The notes beneath the pieces are model-generated. The model saw nothing but the letters and a program-made list of their open reading frames with translations, made no database searches and was not told the DNA's origin. A stretch of 64,000 nt of DNA from JABMMZ01 sp040403495 (GTDB taxonomy: Bacteria > Bacteroidota > Bacteroidia > NS11-12g > UBA955), in contig JBBAKM010000010.1 in the NCBI GenBank assembly GCA_040403495.1, positions 30,396 to 94,395 on the forward strand, in the 5' to 3' direction. Position 1 is the first letter of the stretch. Each line of letters starts with the position of its first letter. Below, in pieces: positions 1-9,084 of this stretch. Made by a program: the position numbers and the translations under genes.

Positions 1-585
1 ACAGAACCTTTGTATGGCTATGAACAGGTGCTTTTTCCGATTTTACAAGGGAGTTCTTTTAAGGACTTACGAAAAGAAAGCGCTGAGTTTATAGCAAAGA
101 AAAATTGTTTTGGGAATGCCATCGGTGGATTAAGTGTAGGAGAGCCACATGAAATAATGTATGAACTTACAGAGCTAGTGTGTGCAATATTGCCGAAAGA
201 AAAGCCTCGTTATTTAATGGGAGTAGGAACTCCGGCCAATATTTTGGAGTGCATAGCCTTGGGAGTAGATATGTTTGACTGTGTAATGCCAACGAGGAAT
301 GGTAGAAACGGAACAATCTTTACCGAAGAGGGGATGATTAACATCAAAAATAAAAAGTGGGAGAAGGATTTTTCACCACTTGATGCAACATTATTGCCTC
401 AATATTCTAAGGCTTATATCAGACATTTGTTTATGGCAGGTGAAATGCTTGGTCCCCAATTAGCAAGTTTGCAAAATTTAAGTTTTTATTTAAGCCTTGT
501 TAAAGAAGCCCGTCAACGAATAATTGATGGTAGTTTTGTGTCATGGAAAAATGCAATGGTACAAAAATTGAATAGAAAGCTTTAA
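1..585 (+). CDS. tgt: Queuine tRNA-ribosyltransferase (Tgt), C-terminal part
   Basis: The gene enters from the left edge, so only the last 194 residues are visible. Tgt exchanges guanine 34 of GUN-anticodon tRNAs for the queuosine precursor. The family signatures IGGLSVGEP and MFDCVMPTRNGRNG are present; the latter contains the nucleophilic Asp of the family. The usual zinc site (CxCxxC followed by a His in the IHNL region) is not there: the corresponding stretch reads SPLDATLLPQYSKAYIRHLF and the His position is in LQNL. From memory, Bacteroidota Tgt proteins commonly lack these cysteines, so this may be a lineage form rather than a defect. The LptF/G permease gene follows after 9 nt, probably in the same operon. 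Confidence 0.93.
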   Translation, partial: TEPLYGYEQVLFPILQGSSFKDLRKESAEFIAKKNCFGNAIGGLSVGEPHEIMYELTELVCAILPKEKPRYLMGVGTPANILECIALGVDMFDCVMPTRNGRNGTIFTEEGMINIKNKKWEKDFSPLDATLLPQYSKAYIRHLFMAGEMLGPQLASLQNLSFYLSLVKEARQRIIDGSFVSWKNAMVQKLNRKL

Positions 586-594
586 TCTTATTGT

Positions 595-1671
595 TTGAAA
601 AAGTTTGACCTTTATATTATCAAAAAATTCTTTACAACCTTTGTTGTAACATTGAGTTTATTTATAATAATTATCATCATTTTCGACGTTTCTGAAAAGT
701 TAGATGATTTTTTAAAGAGGAATGCCCCAATTGATAAAATTATATTTGAGTATTATCTCAACTATATTCCTTTTTTCTTGAACCTGTTTAGTCCTATTTT
801 TATTTTCATTTCGGTTATTTTCTTTACTTCAAAATTAGCATCCAAAAGTGAAATTATTGCCACTCTAGCTGCCGGTGTTACGTATAATAGAATTATCAGG
901 CCTTATATGATAGCAGCTGCGTTTTTTGCGGTCCTTTCATTTTTCTTAAATGCCTACATTATACCAAGTTCTGATAAAAAAAGGGTGGCTTTCGAAAATG
1001 TATATGTCAGAGAAAGGCATGACAAGTATGTCAATAATACCCATGCGCAAATTTTGCCAAACACCTATTTTTACATGGAGTTTTTTGGAAATGACAGTAC
1101 AGGTTCTGGTGTTTCATTGGAGGTCTTTGATGGCAATGAACTTAAATCAAAGTTATTCGCTCGTAGAATTAGTTGGAACAGAAAAAACAACAAATGGAGA
1201 TTAGAAGACTACATGGTAAGGAAATACTTGCCAACGGGAAATCATGTTGTTGAAACGGGACGTTACATGGATACGTTAATTCCATTTAATCCTGATGATT
1301 TTTTCAGAAGAAATGATGATGTGATGGCTTTTAATATCAATGAGTTGAGTCAGTTTATTGAAGAGGAAAAGCTCAAAGGGAATGAAAATTTACATTTTTA
1401 TATCACCGAAAAGTACAGGCGATATGCAGCTCCATTTTCAACTTTTATATTGGCATTCATAGGCGTTTGTGTATCAACCAAAAAGAGTAGAGGTGGGGTT
1501 GGGTTGAATTTAGGGATTGGTATTTTTATAAGTTTTATCTATTTATTTGTAATTCAGTATTTTAATACTTATGGCAATACAGGGTTAATGAATCCTATTA
1601 TTGCAGTTTGGATACCTAATTTTATATTCGCAGGAGTAGGCTTTTTGCTCTACAGAAACGCTCAGAAATAA
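595..1671 (+). CDS. LptF/LptG-family LPS export permease (YjgP/YjgQ)
   Basis: This 358-residue inner-membrane protein has the LptF/G layout. About three hydrophobic segments lie in the first 120 residues, a soluble beta-rich periplasmic domain spans roughly 125-270, and three more segments follow to the end. The family couples the LptB ATPase to extraction of lipopolysaccharide from the inner membrane. The start is a TTG directly followed by KKFDLYIIKKFF, the expected N-terminus, and no nearby ATG fits. It follows tgt by 9 nt. LptF and LptG cannot be told apart from sequence alone, and lptB is not in the window. Confidence 0.88.
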   Translation: MKKFDLYIIKKFFTTFVVTLSLFIIIIIIFDVSEKLDDFLKRNAPIDKIIFEYYLNYIPFFLNLFSPIFIFISVIFFTSKLASKSEIIATLAAGVTYNRIIRPYMIAAAFFAVLSFFLNAYIIPSSDKKRVAFENVYVRERHDKYVNNTHAQILPNTYFYMEFFGNDSTGSGVSLEVFDGNELKSKLFARRISWNRKNNKWRLEDYMVRKYLPTGNHVVETGRYMDTLIPFNPDDFFRRNDDVMAFNINELSQFIEEEKLKGNENLHFYITEKYRRYAAPFSTFILAFIGVCVSTKKSRGGVGLNLGIGIFISFIYLFVIQYFNTYGNTGLMNPIIAVWIPNFIFAGVGFLLYRNAQK

Positions 1672-1739
1672 GGTTTGTGTTTTGTTGTTGGTGATTTGAA
1701 ATGGAACTTACTAAGTTAAATTGATATATTTAGTGAGTA

Positions 1740-2546
1740 CTAAAATCCCCTCTGTCTCTTTGCTTCATAAAGTACAATAGCCGCTGCAACCGATACATTC
1801 ATGCTGTCTATTTTGCCTAACATGGGTATTTTGATGTTTTGGTCAGCAAAATCTATCCAATCTTGACTCACTCCTGTCGCTTCGGTTCCTACGACTATGG
1901 CAATGTTGCCCTTGTAATCGCTCAAATGATAGTCGCTCGCTTGGTGTAAATTGGTGCAATAGGTCTTAAAGTTGTTTTTGCTTAGCCATTCCTGAAGTTC
2001 TTGATTGCTACTTAAGGCAACAGGAACGGTAAAAACAGTGCCTAAACTTGAACGTATAATATTGGGATTGTATAAGTCGCTAGGAAGATGTGTGCCAATG
2101 ACCGCATCAATTTGACAAGCATCCGCAGTTCTTAAAATAGCGCCTAAGTTGCCTGGTTTCTCCACTCCCTCAACAATTAAAATAAGCGCGTTTCCCTGAA
2201 TCTTTAAATCGGATAAATGGTGTGAAGGGGTTTTTATACAAGCAATAATTCCGCCTGTCGTTTCTCTGTAAGTGAGTTTTGAAAATAAAGCTTGGTTCAA
2301 TTCAATAAATTCAATGTTTTTAAATTTATTGCTGATTTGATTAAGGACAGAATGCTTGGCTTTCTCTGGTAAAAAATATACGGAATGAAACTCAGATTGA
2401 CCTGCTAATGCCATTTCAATTTCTTTTTCCCCCTCTACAAGTGCCAATTGTTGTTCTTTTCTAAATTTCGATTTTTCTAGTTGTAGTAGAAATTTGAATT
2501 TAGGATTGGCAGAACTTGTAATGCTATGTTTGGTTTGGAAATTCAA
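1740..2546 (-). CDS. TrmH/SpoU-family RNA 2'-O-methyltransferase
   Basis: The protein is 268 residues long and has the layout of a SPOUT RNA ribose methyltransferase. An N-terminal substrate-binding region with an LVEGEKEIEMA motif precedes the C-terminal knot domain. All three SpoU motifs are visible: ILRTADA near residue 140, IVVGTEATGVS near 215 and IPMLGKIDSMNVSVAAA near 240, the last forming the S-adenosylmethionine pocket. The RNA target, rRNA or tRNA, cannot be read from sequence. It ends convergently with the LptF/G gene and lies immediately downstream of the amidohydrolase gene on the same strand, suggesting co-transcription. Confidence 0.9.
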   Translation of the reverse strand: MNFQTKHSITSSANPKFKFLLQLEKSKFRKEQQLALVEGEKEIEMALAGQSEFHSVYFLPEKAKHSVLNQISNKFKNIEFIELNQALFSKLTYRETTGGIIACIKTPSHHLSDLKIQGNALILIVEGVEKPGNLGAILRTADACQIDAVIGTHLPSDLYNPNIIRSSLGTVFTVPVALSSNQELQEWLSKNNFKTYCTNLHQASDYHLSDYKGNIAIVVGTEATGVSQDWIDFADQNIKIPMLGKIDSMNVSVAAAIVLYEAKRQRGF

Positions 2547-3542
2547 TTAGATATTTAAAAATTTTAAGACAGATTCACTGAATATTTTGTTTTTGTCACT
2601 CTTTGAAATCAGCGTGTTTTCTTCAATGAATTTACCATGTTCTAAATCCCCCAAAGGGAAAGGATAGTCTGTGCCATAGCAAATTTTATCGGCACCAAAC
2701 ATGTTGAGTAAATAGTTGAAAGCATCTGTATCATGCGTAATGCCATCAACCCAAAATTTGCCAATGTAATCTTTAGGGTTTTTTACATCGTTTAGGTTGA
2801 CCAAATCTGGTCTAACCGACCAACCGTGTGCAATTCTTCCAAGTGTAAATGGAAAAGAACCTCCCGCATGTGCGTACATCACTCTTAATTTTGGGAATTT
2901 GTCAAAAATACCGCCAAATATCATACAACAAATAGCCCTGCTTGTCTCTGCCGGCATTCCTACCAACCAAGGCAACCAAAATTTTTGAATATAATCTTCC
3001 CCCAACATCTCCCAAGGGTGAATAAACAATGCCATGTCTAAACTTTCCATTGCTTCATAAAAAGGTAAGAAACGGTTGTCATCCAGATTGATGTTGTTAA
3101 TATTTGAACCTATTTGAACCCCTTTAATTCCCAGTGTTTTTATTCTTTCCAATTCTTTTATAGCCAACGGAATGTCTTGCATAGGAAGAGTGCCTAAGGC
3201 TATAAATTTGTCGGGATAATCGTTTTGCACGCCTACAATATGGTCGTTTAGAAATGCCGACCACCACGCTCCATCTTTAGGCTTTGCCCAATAATTGAAC
3301 AAAACAGGTACAGTACACAAAACCATTTTGTCGACATTGTTAGCCGACATGTCCCATAATATTGCTTCTGGATTAAAACAGTTTTGTTCAACTTTTCTGA
3401 AAAATTTACCATCATCACGCATCATGTTGGCGGTTTTGCTTTCATGATCTTGTTCTAAATAAATAAATCCACCATAGCCAAACTTGTGTTTAAGGTCGGG
3501 CCACGTAGGAGGCATTATATGTGCGTGACAATCTATTTTCAT
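2547..3542 (-). CDS. Amidohydrolase, ACMSD-like decarboxylase
   Basis: This TIM-barrel metal-dependent hydrolase resembles 2-amino-3-carboxymuconate-6-semialdehyde decarboxylase, a kynurenine-pathway enzyme. The N-terminal DCHAHIMPP holds the HxH metal ligands, FIHPWEM supplies a His, AHAGGSFPF another, and YGTDYPFPLGD the metal-binding Asp. I use the ATG at 3542, giving 331 residues, because the HxH motif then sits at the usual N-terminal position and overlap with the upstream gene is avoided. No other kynurenine-pathway gene is adjacent, so a related decarboxylase or hydrolase activity is possible. The TrmH gene follows directly. Confidence 0.85.
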   Translation of the reverse strand: MKIDCHAHIMPPTWPDLKHKFGYGGFIYLEQDHESKTANMMRDDGKFFRKVEQNCFNPEAILWDMSANNVDKMVLCTVPVLFNYWAKPKDGAWWSAFLNDHIVGVQNDYPDKFIALGTLPMQDIPLAIKELERIKTLGIKGVQIGSNINNINLDDNRFLPFYEAMESLDMALFIHPWEMLGEDYIQKFWLPWLVGMPAETSRAICCMIFGGIFDKFPKLRVMYAHAGGSFPFTLGRIAHGWSVRPDLVNLNDVKNPKDYIGKFWVDGITHDTDAFNYLLNMFGADKICYGTDYPFPLGDLEHGKFIEENTLISKSDKNKIFSESVLKFLNI

Positions 3543-3567
3543 TGCTGCGAAATTATCTAAATTATTG

Positions 3568-6500
3568 TTAATTAACAATCAAAGTTCCTTTGCCGTGGTA
3601 ACTGTGGATACTTGGGTCGTACATAGCATCTGCTTGAATAGGTCCCAATACAAAAGTTCCTTTGGAAACTGCACGACACATGTAATACAAAGTCTCGGTT
3701 TTATTGTTGCCAATGTCTAGGAAAAAATTAATGCGGTCATCCCTTACATCCATATAGCTTGGGTACGATTGGTTTTTCATCCACGACAATTCTTTGGTAG
3801 CTGTAATTCTTGGATTCTCAATTTCTAAACCAGCAGGAAGGATGTCGGTAATCGCAATGTTGCGAATTCCTCCTCCATACGGTCTGCTAATGTTGATTTT
3901 TACTATTACCAAGTCGTTTTGTTTTATTTGGGTTTGATTAATACTCGAACCATATCGGTTTAAAAAAGTTCTTCTTACCGTTAACCCTTTGTCTTCTTCT
4001 GTGTAGTATTTGCCATTCCCAATGCCTTCTGTTACTATGGTGTAAAAAATATTACCTGTGCCAGTGCTATTAATTTGAATTAAGTTATGTGCTTTTTGAG
4101 TTTTGTAAAGGCTGTTTTTGCCAGTAAATTCTAATACTTGTTTTTGGTCAATAAACACATTCGCTTTCCCTCCTTTATTGGTGTTTTTGAGGCTGAATTT
4201 ACCCAATGCTGTAATACTAAATCCCATTTCATTGGTATTGAGATTTGGATTGTTTTTGAGGTCCTTGCTTAAGCTTTTTGCCAATTCATAAACTTGTGGA
4301 TGATTGGGTTGTGACTCAATAAGTGCATTCAATACCAATGCTTTGTCCCTAATTGGAGATGAAAAATGATACCAATTCCAAACATTATCATTCTCGCGAC
4401 TGTATTGTTTTGGCATTAACTCATTAAAGCTTTTCATGTCACCACACAGTGCATAGGTTGCAGCAAGAATGTATTGTGAAGAATTGTGTAGTTTGGATTT
4501 GGACATTTTGCAGTAATTCATTGAGCTTTTACTCGGGCTGCCAGCCAAGGCCAAAACATACAGGGCATAAATTTTCTCTCTACTTATGTATTGTTTCCCA
4601 TTTTCTACTAAATTGCTTATCTCGTTCATTGATTCTTTTTCTGTAAGATTTGCAGAAGATTTAATCGTACACAATGAAATTAACTTGCTTTTGTTGTTCT
4701 TGTTGATTTCAAACCCTTTTTTGTCACACTCTATAAGGAAATGAAGTGCATAAGCATTGAGGTACAACGAATGATTGTGTTCTCCTGGCCAATAACTAAT
4801 ATTGCCATCGGAACTTATTAGGTTGTTTATTTTCTTTATGGCTTGGTTTACATTGTACGTTGGGTTTAGCTCAGATTCTTCAGCGGAGGTTTGATTCATG
4901 AATTTACCAACTGCTTTTGCAAATTCTGGAAATAATATTTGTGGCATTGCTGTAGAAATAGTCTGTTCTGCACAACCATGAGGGTAGCGGACTAATTTTA
5001 AAAAATGAGAAGTAATTTGAGCTAATGGATTATTGTCTATATAAATGCTGGTGTTGGGCGTATTTACGAAAGCATCTTTTATTTCTGTTTCAAATTTCTC
5101 GCCTGGTTTTAATTGACCCTCGTGTGAATGGATAGTAAAACTTGCAGCAGGTCTAACACTTATTTCCGTGACTTCGGTGAATAATGTTTCGTTGCCTTTT
5201 ATTTTGACCTTCACCAAACCTTTCCCCAATTCATTTTTAGCTTTCAATGTGTAATAAATCAGCGCTTCTTTACCTGGGTTTATTTGGATGGTTTCATTGT
5301 TTTTATCAATGAGTTGTAATGGCCCTTCCACCATCACATCCGGATTTATGGACATCACAGTTTGAGTGGTGTTATTGATATTGATGCCCATTTTTATTTC
5401 ATCGTTTGGTGATAAAAATCTTGGAAGTGAAGTGCTAATGACTAGCGGGTCGAAAATCTTGACTTCCTTTTCTGCAGCTCCAAAAGCCTCGTCTTTGTAT
5501 GAAACTGCCATTATTCTTACAGCACCATAAAATTGAGGAATATTGGCCTCAAAATTCACTTCCCCTTGCGCATTTGCTTTCATTATTCCACTCCAAATAC
5601 TTAAAGGTTTGAAACGGTTGGTTGAAAGTGGATTAACCCTTTTTTCAAGACCCAATCCATCCCCGCCGCTGGCAGTACTTGTCATTTCAGGAAATAAGCG
5701 GGCATACAAATCAAAACTATTAACCATTAAAGCTCTTTTTTGATAAAAATATTGAAACGGGTTGGGTGATTTGAAGTTTTTTATTGATAAAATACCTTCA
5801 TCAACTATCGAAACAGTGACTTCTGCATTGGGTAATGTTTTTATTTTAATGTTTTGCTTCGTCTTTGAACGGCTGTTTTCGGCGCAACTGATAGAAACGG
5901 GTATTTCTGTTTTTTCTTTATTGATGCTAATGTTTATCAAACCATGCGCAACTGTTAATGGCAAGCTGTTGTCAGCCATTTTTTTGATTAATGTAGCGTT
6001 GATATAGATATTAGGAATGTGTTGTTCGTTTAGGTCGAGTGTTAACGAAGCTGTTTTGTCTTTGGTTTCCAATTGGTGGTATTCCAATATTTTGTTTCGT
6101 TCTAAGGTTACTAAAAGTTTGCCATTAAAAGGGGTTTTAAATAGCAGTTGAGCCGTTTCATTGTGATTGTATTTGGTTTTATTGGATTCTATAATAATCT
6201 CGCCATCGGTGTCCACTTCAAATGAAGAGGCGTTGTTTGAACCATATTGATAAGCGTAAAATGAAGTTTCTGAATAACCTGTAGGAATGCCAATTTGTTT
6301 AACCCTGATTTTGAATTCACCCGATAATAACGGCGTGTAAATAAAGTCGACTTTCCCGTTGTTAAAACTTACTTTTTTTGAGAGTAAGAGCTTTTCTGTT
6401 GGTTTGGAATTGTATTTAAATGTGCCATTGTAATTCTCTAAAATATTCTGCCATTCAATTTTGTAAACCTCAACAATGGTATTGCTCGCATTGATTGGTT

Positions 6501-8994
6501 TTTTTAACGCATTTAATGCCAATAATTTGAAAGTTATTGGTTTGTTCATGTCTATCCAATGGTCATGTCTGGCAATACCATAATAAACGCCTTGGGTATG
6601 GACGTTGAATTTCTTAATCCTGTTGACAGGTCTATTGTTTTCATCAAAAACAGTCACAAAAGATTGCCCTTTGATAAAGCCAGTATTTTGCCATTCCGTT
6701 GGTATGTCAAATGTTTGACTGAAAAGGCCGTTTTCATTCGTCGTTCCTTCTTCAACATTAGGCTCAAATCTGATTTTGTTAGGAATGTTGAAGACATAAT
6801 TGGGGTGACTTTCTGAATGAAAAGATTCACTTTTAAACAACAATTCACTTTCATAAGCACGATTAGCCGAAGGTGGTCCAAAAAAAGTGAGTGCTTCGCC
6901 ATTTATTTGAATCTTCTGTCCTATGCTGTAATCCTCTTTGTCGGAATTTACTTTTACTTTTATTTTGTCTGGTATAAATTCTTCAATGCTGATTTTTTGT
7001 GAGTTTAATACAACATCATTGCTGTTCAGTACTTGCAATGTGTATTGTCCTGTTAAGTAGGTTGGAAGTGTTGTAAAAGAAGCGCTTGCTGCACCTTGCA
7101 CATTGGTGTTTATTCGTTTTTCCATCGATACTTTTCCATTGGGTGCAATAAGTTTGATAAATAAAGGAATGTTATCCAAATTCTGCATGGATTCATTTCT
7201 TACAATGGCATTAAAGGGGATGGTTTCTCCGGGTCTGTAAATGTTTCTTGCGCTGTATAAGTAGGCCCACCATCCAGTTTTGTTTTCTCTTACTCCGTCA
7301 ATTTCAAATCTTGCGGTTTCTATTTTGTTGTCTTTTAGAAGCAGAAAATTGAAGTCTTCTTTACTTTCTACAGTAATCATTGCAATTTTAAAACCCGCAG
7401 TTTTTGATTCCAAGTCCTTAAAATGAGCAATCCCGTTTTCATCCGTTTTTAACGTATATAAGTTTTGATTATTACTGCTGTACAGATTGACCTCTACATC
7501 AGAAAGTGCATCGCTTGTTAAAATGGAGTTGGTCATAACAAATAAATCATTTTGACTTTGTTTGGCCAATATGCCTATGTCTGATATTGAGATTAGTTTA
7601 GAGGCTGATGAATAGTCGTCGCCATTACTCTTAACCTGAATGTGATAGATGCCTTTAAAACGCTTGTCATTGTTTAAGTTGACATTCAATAAAGAGGTAT
7701 TTTTTTGCTTAGGGAGATTTTTAGTTTCTATGGTTTTGTCAACGATCACCTGACTGTATTGTTCGTTGTAATCCTCGTAATAATAGTTGGAACTGGTGTA
7801 AGATTCTTCGCCATCTTCTTCATAGTATTCCCAATCATAACCCTGCATATTGTTTAGGTATAAAAGGATATTGTTGCTGAAAATTTTGTTAACTTTTAAA
7901 TTAACTTCAGGAATATTGGTGATGTTCAATCCGATGTTTTGGTTGCCTTTGCTGGAGATGTAAAGTGCTTTTTTGTTGATAAAGTTAATGGATGGAGGCA
8001 TTTCTCCAAACATCAAATTACTAGTGTATGGTTCATTTAGTTGTCCGCCTAATACCCCTTTTATCGTTTTGTTAATGGTTAGTGTGTACCCAACTTGTTC
8101 TGCAAATTCTCCTCTGATTTCGAATCCATTTTTTGTTTTTTCTATGGTTGTTTCTAATGGAGGCTCTATGCTGTAGCAATTTTTCAAAGAGCTTTCTTCT
8201 ATTTCTTGCGAGCAAGCCAATGAAATAATGCCGATATTGCCTTCATATGATTGGTTGACAGAGGTGATTGATAGTATGTAAGGCGATGGAACCACAAGTT
8301 GTTCTTTTAATAAATCAGAAGTTTTGTAGTCGCTTTCTGCTGGTCCAAATCCTTTGTCAATTTCTAATTGAATGTTTAAATCTTCTTTTAAAGCTTTTTT
8401 ATCGGCTATTTCTACACTGATTTCTGAACTCGATTTGTCATTGGTAGTTGCAAAATTTTGAGGCGTTTCATTGATGCTGATTTTGGTTTTATTAATAAAT
8501 TCGTTCGGTTTAACGGGATAATTAAAGTCTATGTTTAATTTTAATGTCGGAGTGGCCGTTTGTTCATTTAATGTCCAAAATCCATGAAAGGAACTTATTT
8601 TAAGAAATGGAGTGTGAAATTCGGTGGAATTGTTGTCTATGTTGCGGTTTAGTTGAAATGATTTTTTAAGACTTTCGTTAATTTTAGCGACATATTTGGT
8701 GCAAATTTTTAAAGACTTTAGGGGCGTAAAAATGACTTCGTTTTTATCAGTCCATCTGAATTTTCCTTCAATAGAAGGGGTAAACAAAATAGGATTTGTT
8801 GTTTGCTGTAGCTCGTTCATCTCGTCAATGTTTTTGACAATGTCCTCGCTGAATCTAAAAATTAAATTTTGAGACAAAGAAACTTCTTCGCTAAAATTGG
8901 TGTATATAATCTTTATGGTTTGTGAACTGTTGTTGCATGAGAAATTAACAAGTAAAAAAAGCCCAATAATTGATTTGAAAAAACGTGATTTCAT
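3568..8994 (-). CDS. Alpha-2-macroglobulin family lipoprotein
   Basis: The 1808-residue protein begins with a hydrophobic signal and a lipobox-like Cys (VNFSC), so it is probably lipid-anchored in the periplasm. Repeated MG-type beta domains fill the N-terminal two thirds. A YPHGCAEQT segment around Cys1341 is the CxEQ thioester motif that traps proteases, followed by an alpha-helical thioester domain and a C-terminal receptor-like domain ending in a PYGGGIRNI region. Bacterial homologues are thought to protect the envelope from proteases. The partner often found next to such genes, penicillin-binding protein 1C, is not in the window. The downstream amidohydrolase gene lies 25 nt away. Confidence 0.92.
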   Translation of the reverse strand: MKSRFFKSIIGLFLLVNFSCNNSSQTIKIIYTNFSEEVSLSQNLIFRFSEDIVKNIDEMNELQQTTNPILFTPSIEGKFRWTDKNEVIFTPLKSLKICTKYVAKINESLKKSFQLNRNIDNNSTEFHTPFLKISSFHGFWTLNEQTATPTLKLNIDFNYPVKPNEFINKTKISINETPQNFATTNDKSSSEISVEIADKKALKEDLNIQLEIDKGFGPAESDYKTSDLLKEQLVVPSPYILSITSVNQSYEGNIGIISLACSQEIEESSLKNCYSIEPPLETTIEKTKNGFEIRGEFAEQVGYTLTINKTIKGVLGGQLNEPYTSNLMFGEMPPSINFINKKALYISSKGNQNIGLNITNIPEVNLKVNKIFSNNILLYLNNMQGYDWEYYEEDGEESYTSSNYYYEDYNEQYSQVIVDKTIETKNLPKQKNTSLLNVNLNNDKRFKGIYHIQVKSNGDDYSSASKLISISDIGILAKQSQNDLFVMTNSILTSDALSDVEVNLYSSNNQNLYTLKTDENGIAHFKDLESKTAGFKIAMITVESKEDFNFLLLKDNKIETARFEIDGVRENKTGWWAYLYSARNIYRPGETIPFNAIVRNESMQNLDNIPLFIKLIAPNGKVSMEKRINTNVQGAASASFTTLPTYLTGQYTLQVLNSNDVVLNSQKISIEEFIPDKIKVKVNSDKEDYSIGQKIQINGEALTFFGPPSANRAYESELLFKSESFHSESHPNYVFNIPNKIRFEPNVEEGTTNENGLFSQTFDIPTEWQNTGFIKGQSFVTVFDENNRPVNRIKKFNVHTQGVYYGIARHDHWIDMNKPITFKLLALNALKKPINASNTIVEVYKIEWQNILENYNGTFKYNSKPTEKLLLSKKVSFNNGKVDFIYTPLLSGEFKIRVKQIGIPTGYSETSFYAYQYGSNNASSFEVDTDGEIIIESNKTKYNHNETAQLLFKTPFNGKLLVTLERNKILEYHQLETKDKTASLTLDLNEQHIPNIYINATLIKKMADNSLPLTVAHGLINISINKEKTEIPVSISCAENSRSKTKQNIKIKTLPNAEVTVSIVDEGILSIKNFKSPNPFQYFYQKRALMVNSFDLYARLFPEMTSTASGGDGLGLEKRVNPLSTNRFKPLSIWSGIMKANAQGEVNFEANIPQFYGAVRIMAVSYKDEAFGAAEKEVKIFDPLVISTSLPRFLSPNDEIKMGININNTTQTVMSINPDVMVEGPLQLIDKNNETIQINPGKEALIYYTLKAKNELGKGLVKVKIKGNETLFTEVTEISVRPAASFTIHSHEGQLKPGEKFETEIKDAFVNTPNTSIYIDNNPLAQITSHFLKLVRYPHGCAEQTISTAMPQILFPEFAKAVGKFMNQTSAEESELNPTYNVNQAIKKINNLISSDGNISYWPGEHNHSLYLNAYALHFLIECDKKGFEINKNNKSKLISLCTIKSSANLTEKESMNEISNLVENGKQYISREKIYALYVLALAGSPSKSSMNYCKMSKSKLHNSSQYILAATYALCGDMKSFNELMPKQYSRENDNVWNWYHFSSPIRDKALVLNALIESQPNHPQVYELAKSLSKDLKNNPNLNTNEMGFSITALGKFSLKNTNKGGKANVFIDQKQVLEFTGKNSLYKTQKAHNLIQINSTGTGNIFYTIVTEGIGNGKYYTEEDKGLTVRRTFLNRYGSSINQTQIKQNDLVIVKINISRPYGGGIRNIAITDILPAGLEIENPRITATKELSWMKNQSYPSYMDVRDDRINFFLDIGNNKTETLYYMCRAVSKGTFVLGPIQADAMYDPSIHSYHGKGTLIVN

Positions 8995-9084
8995 ATTGAT
9001 TGAATTTTATTGGGCTAATTTAAGAGGTTTTCTATTGTTTTTATCATTTTTTAAAAAAAATGTAAGTATGTTTGTTTCTCAAAA

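Noticed and set aside
5543..8176. Several plus-strand frames of 60-85 codons inside the macroglobulin gene
   Set aside because: They are antisense to a long, well-supported gene and show no family features.
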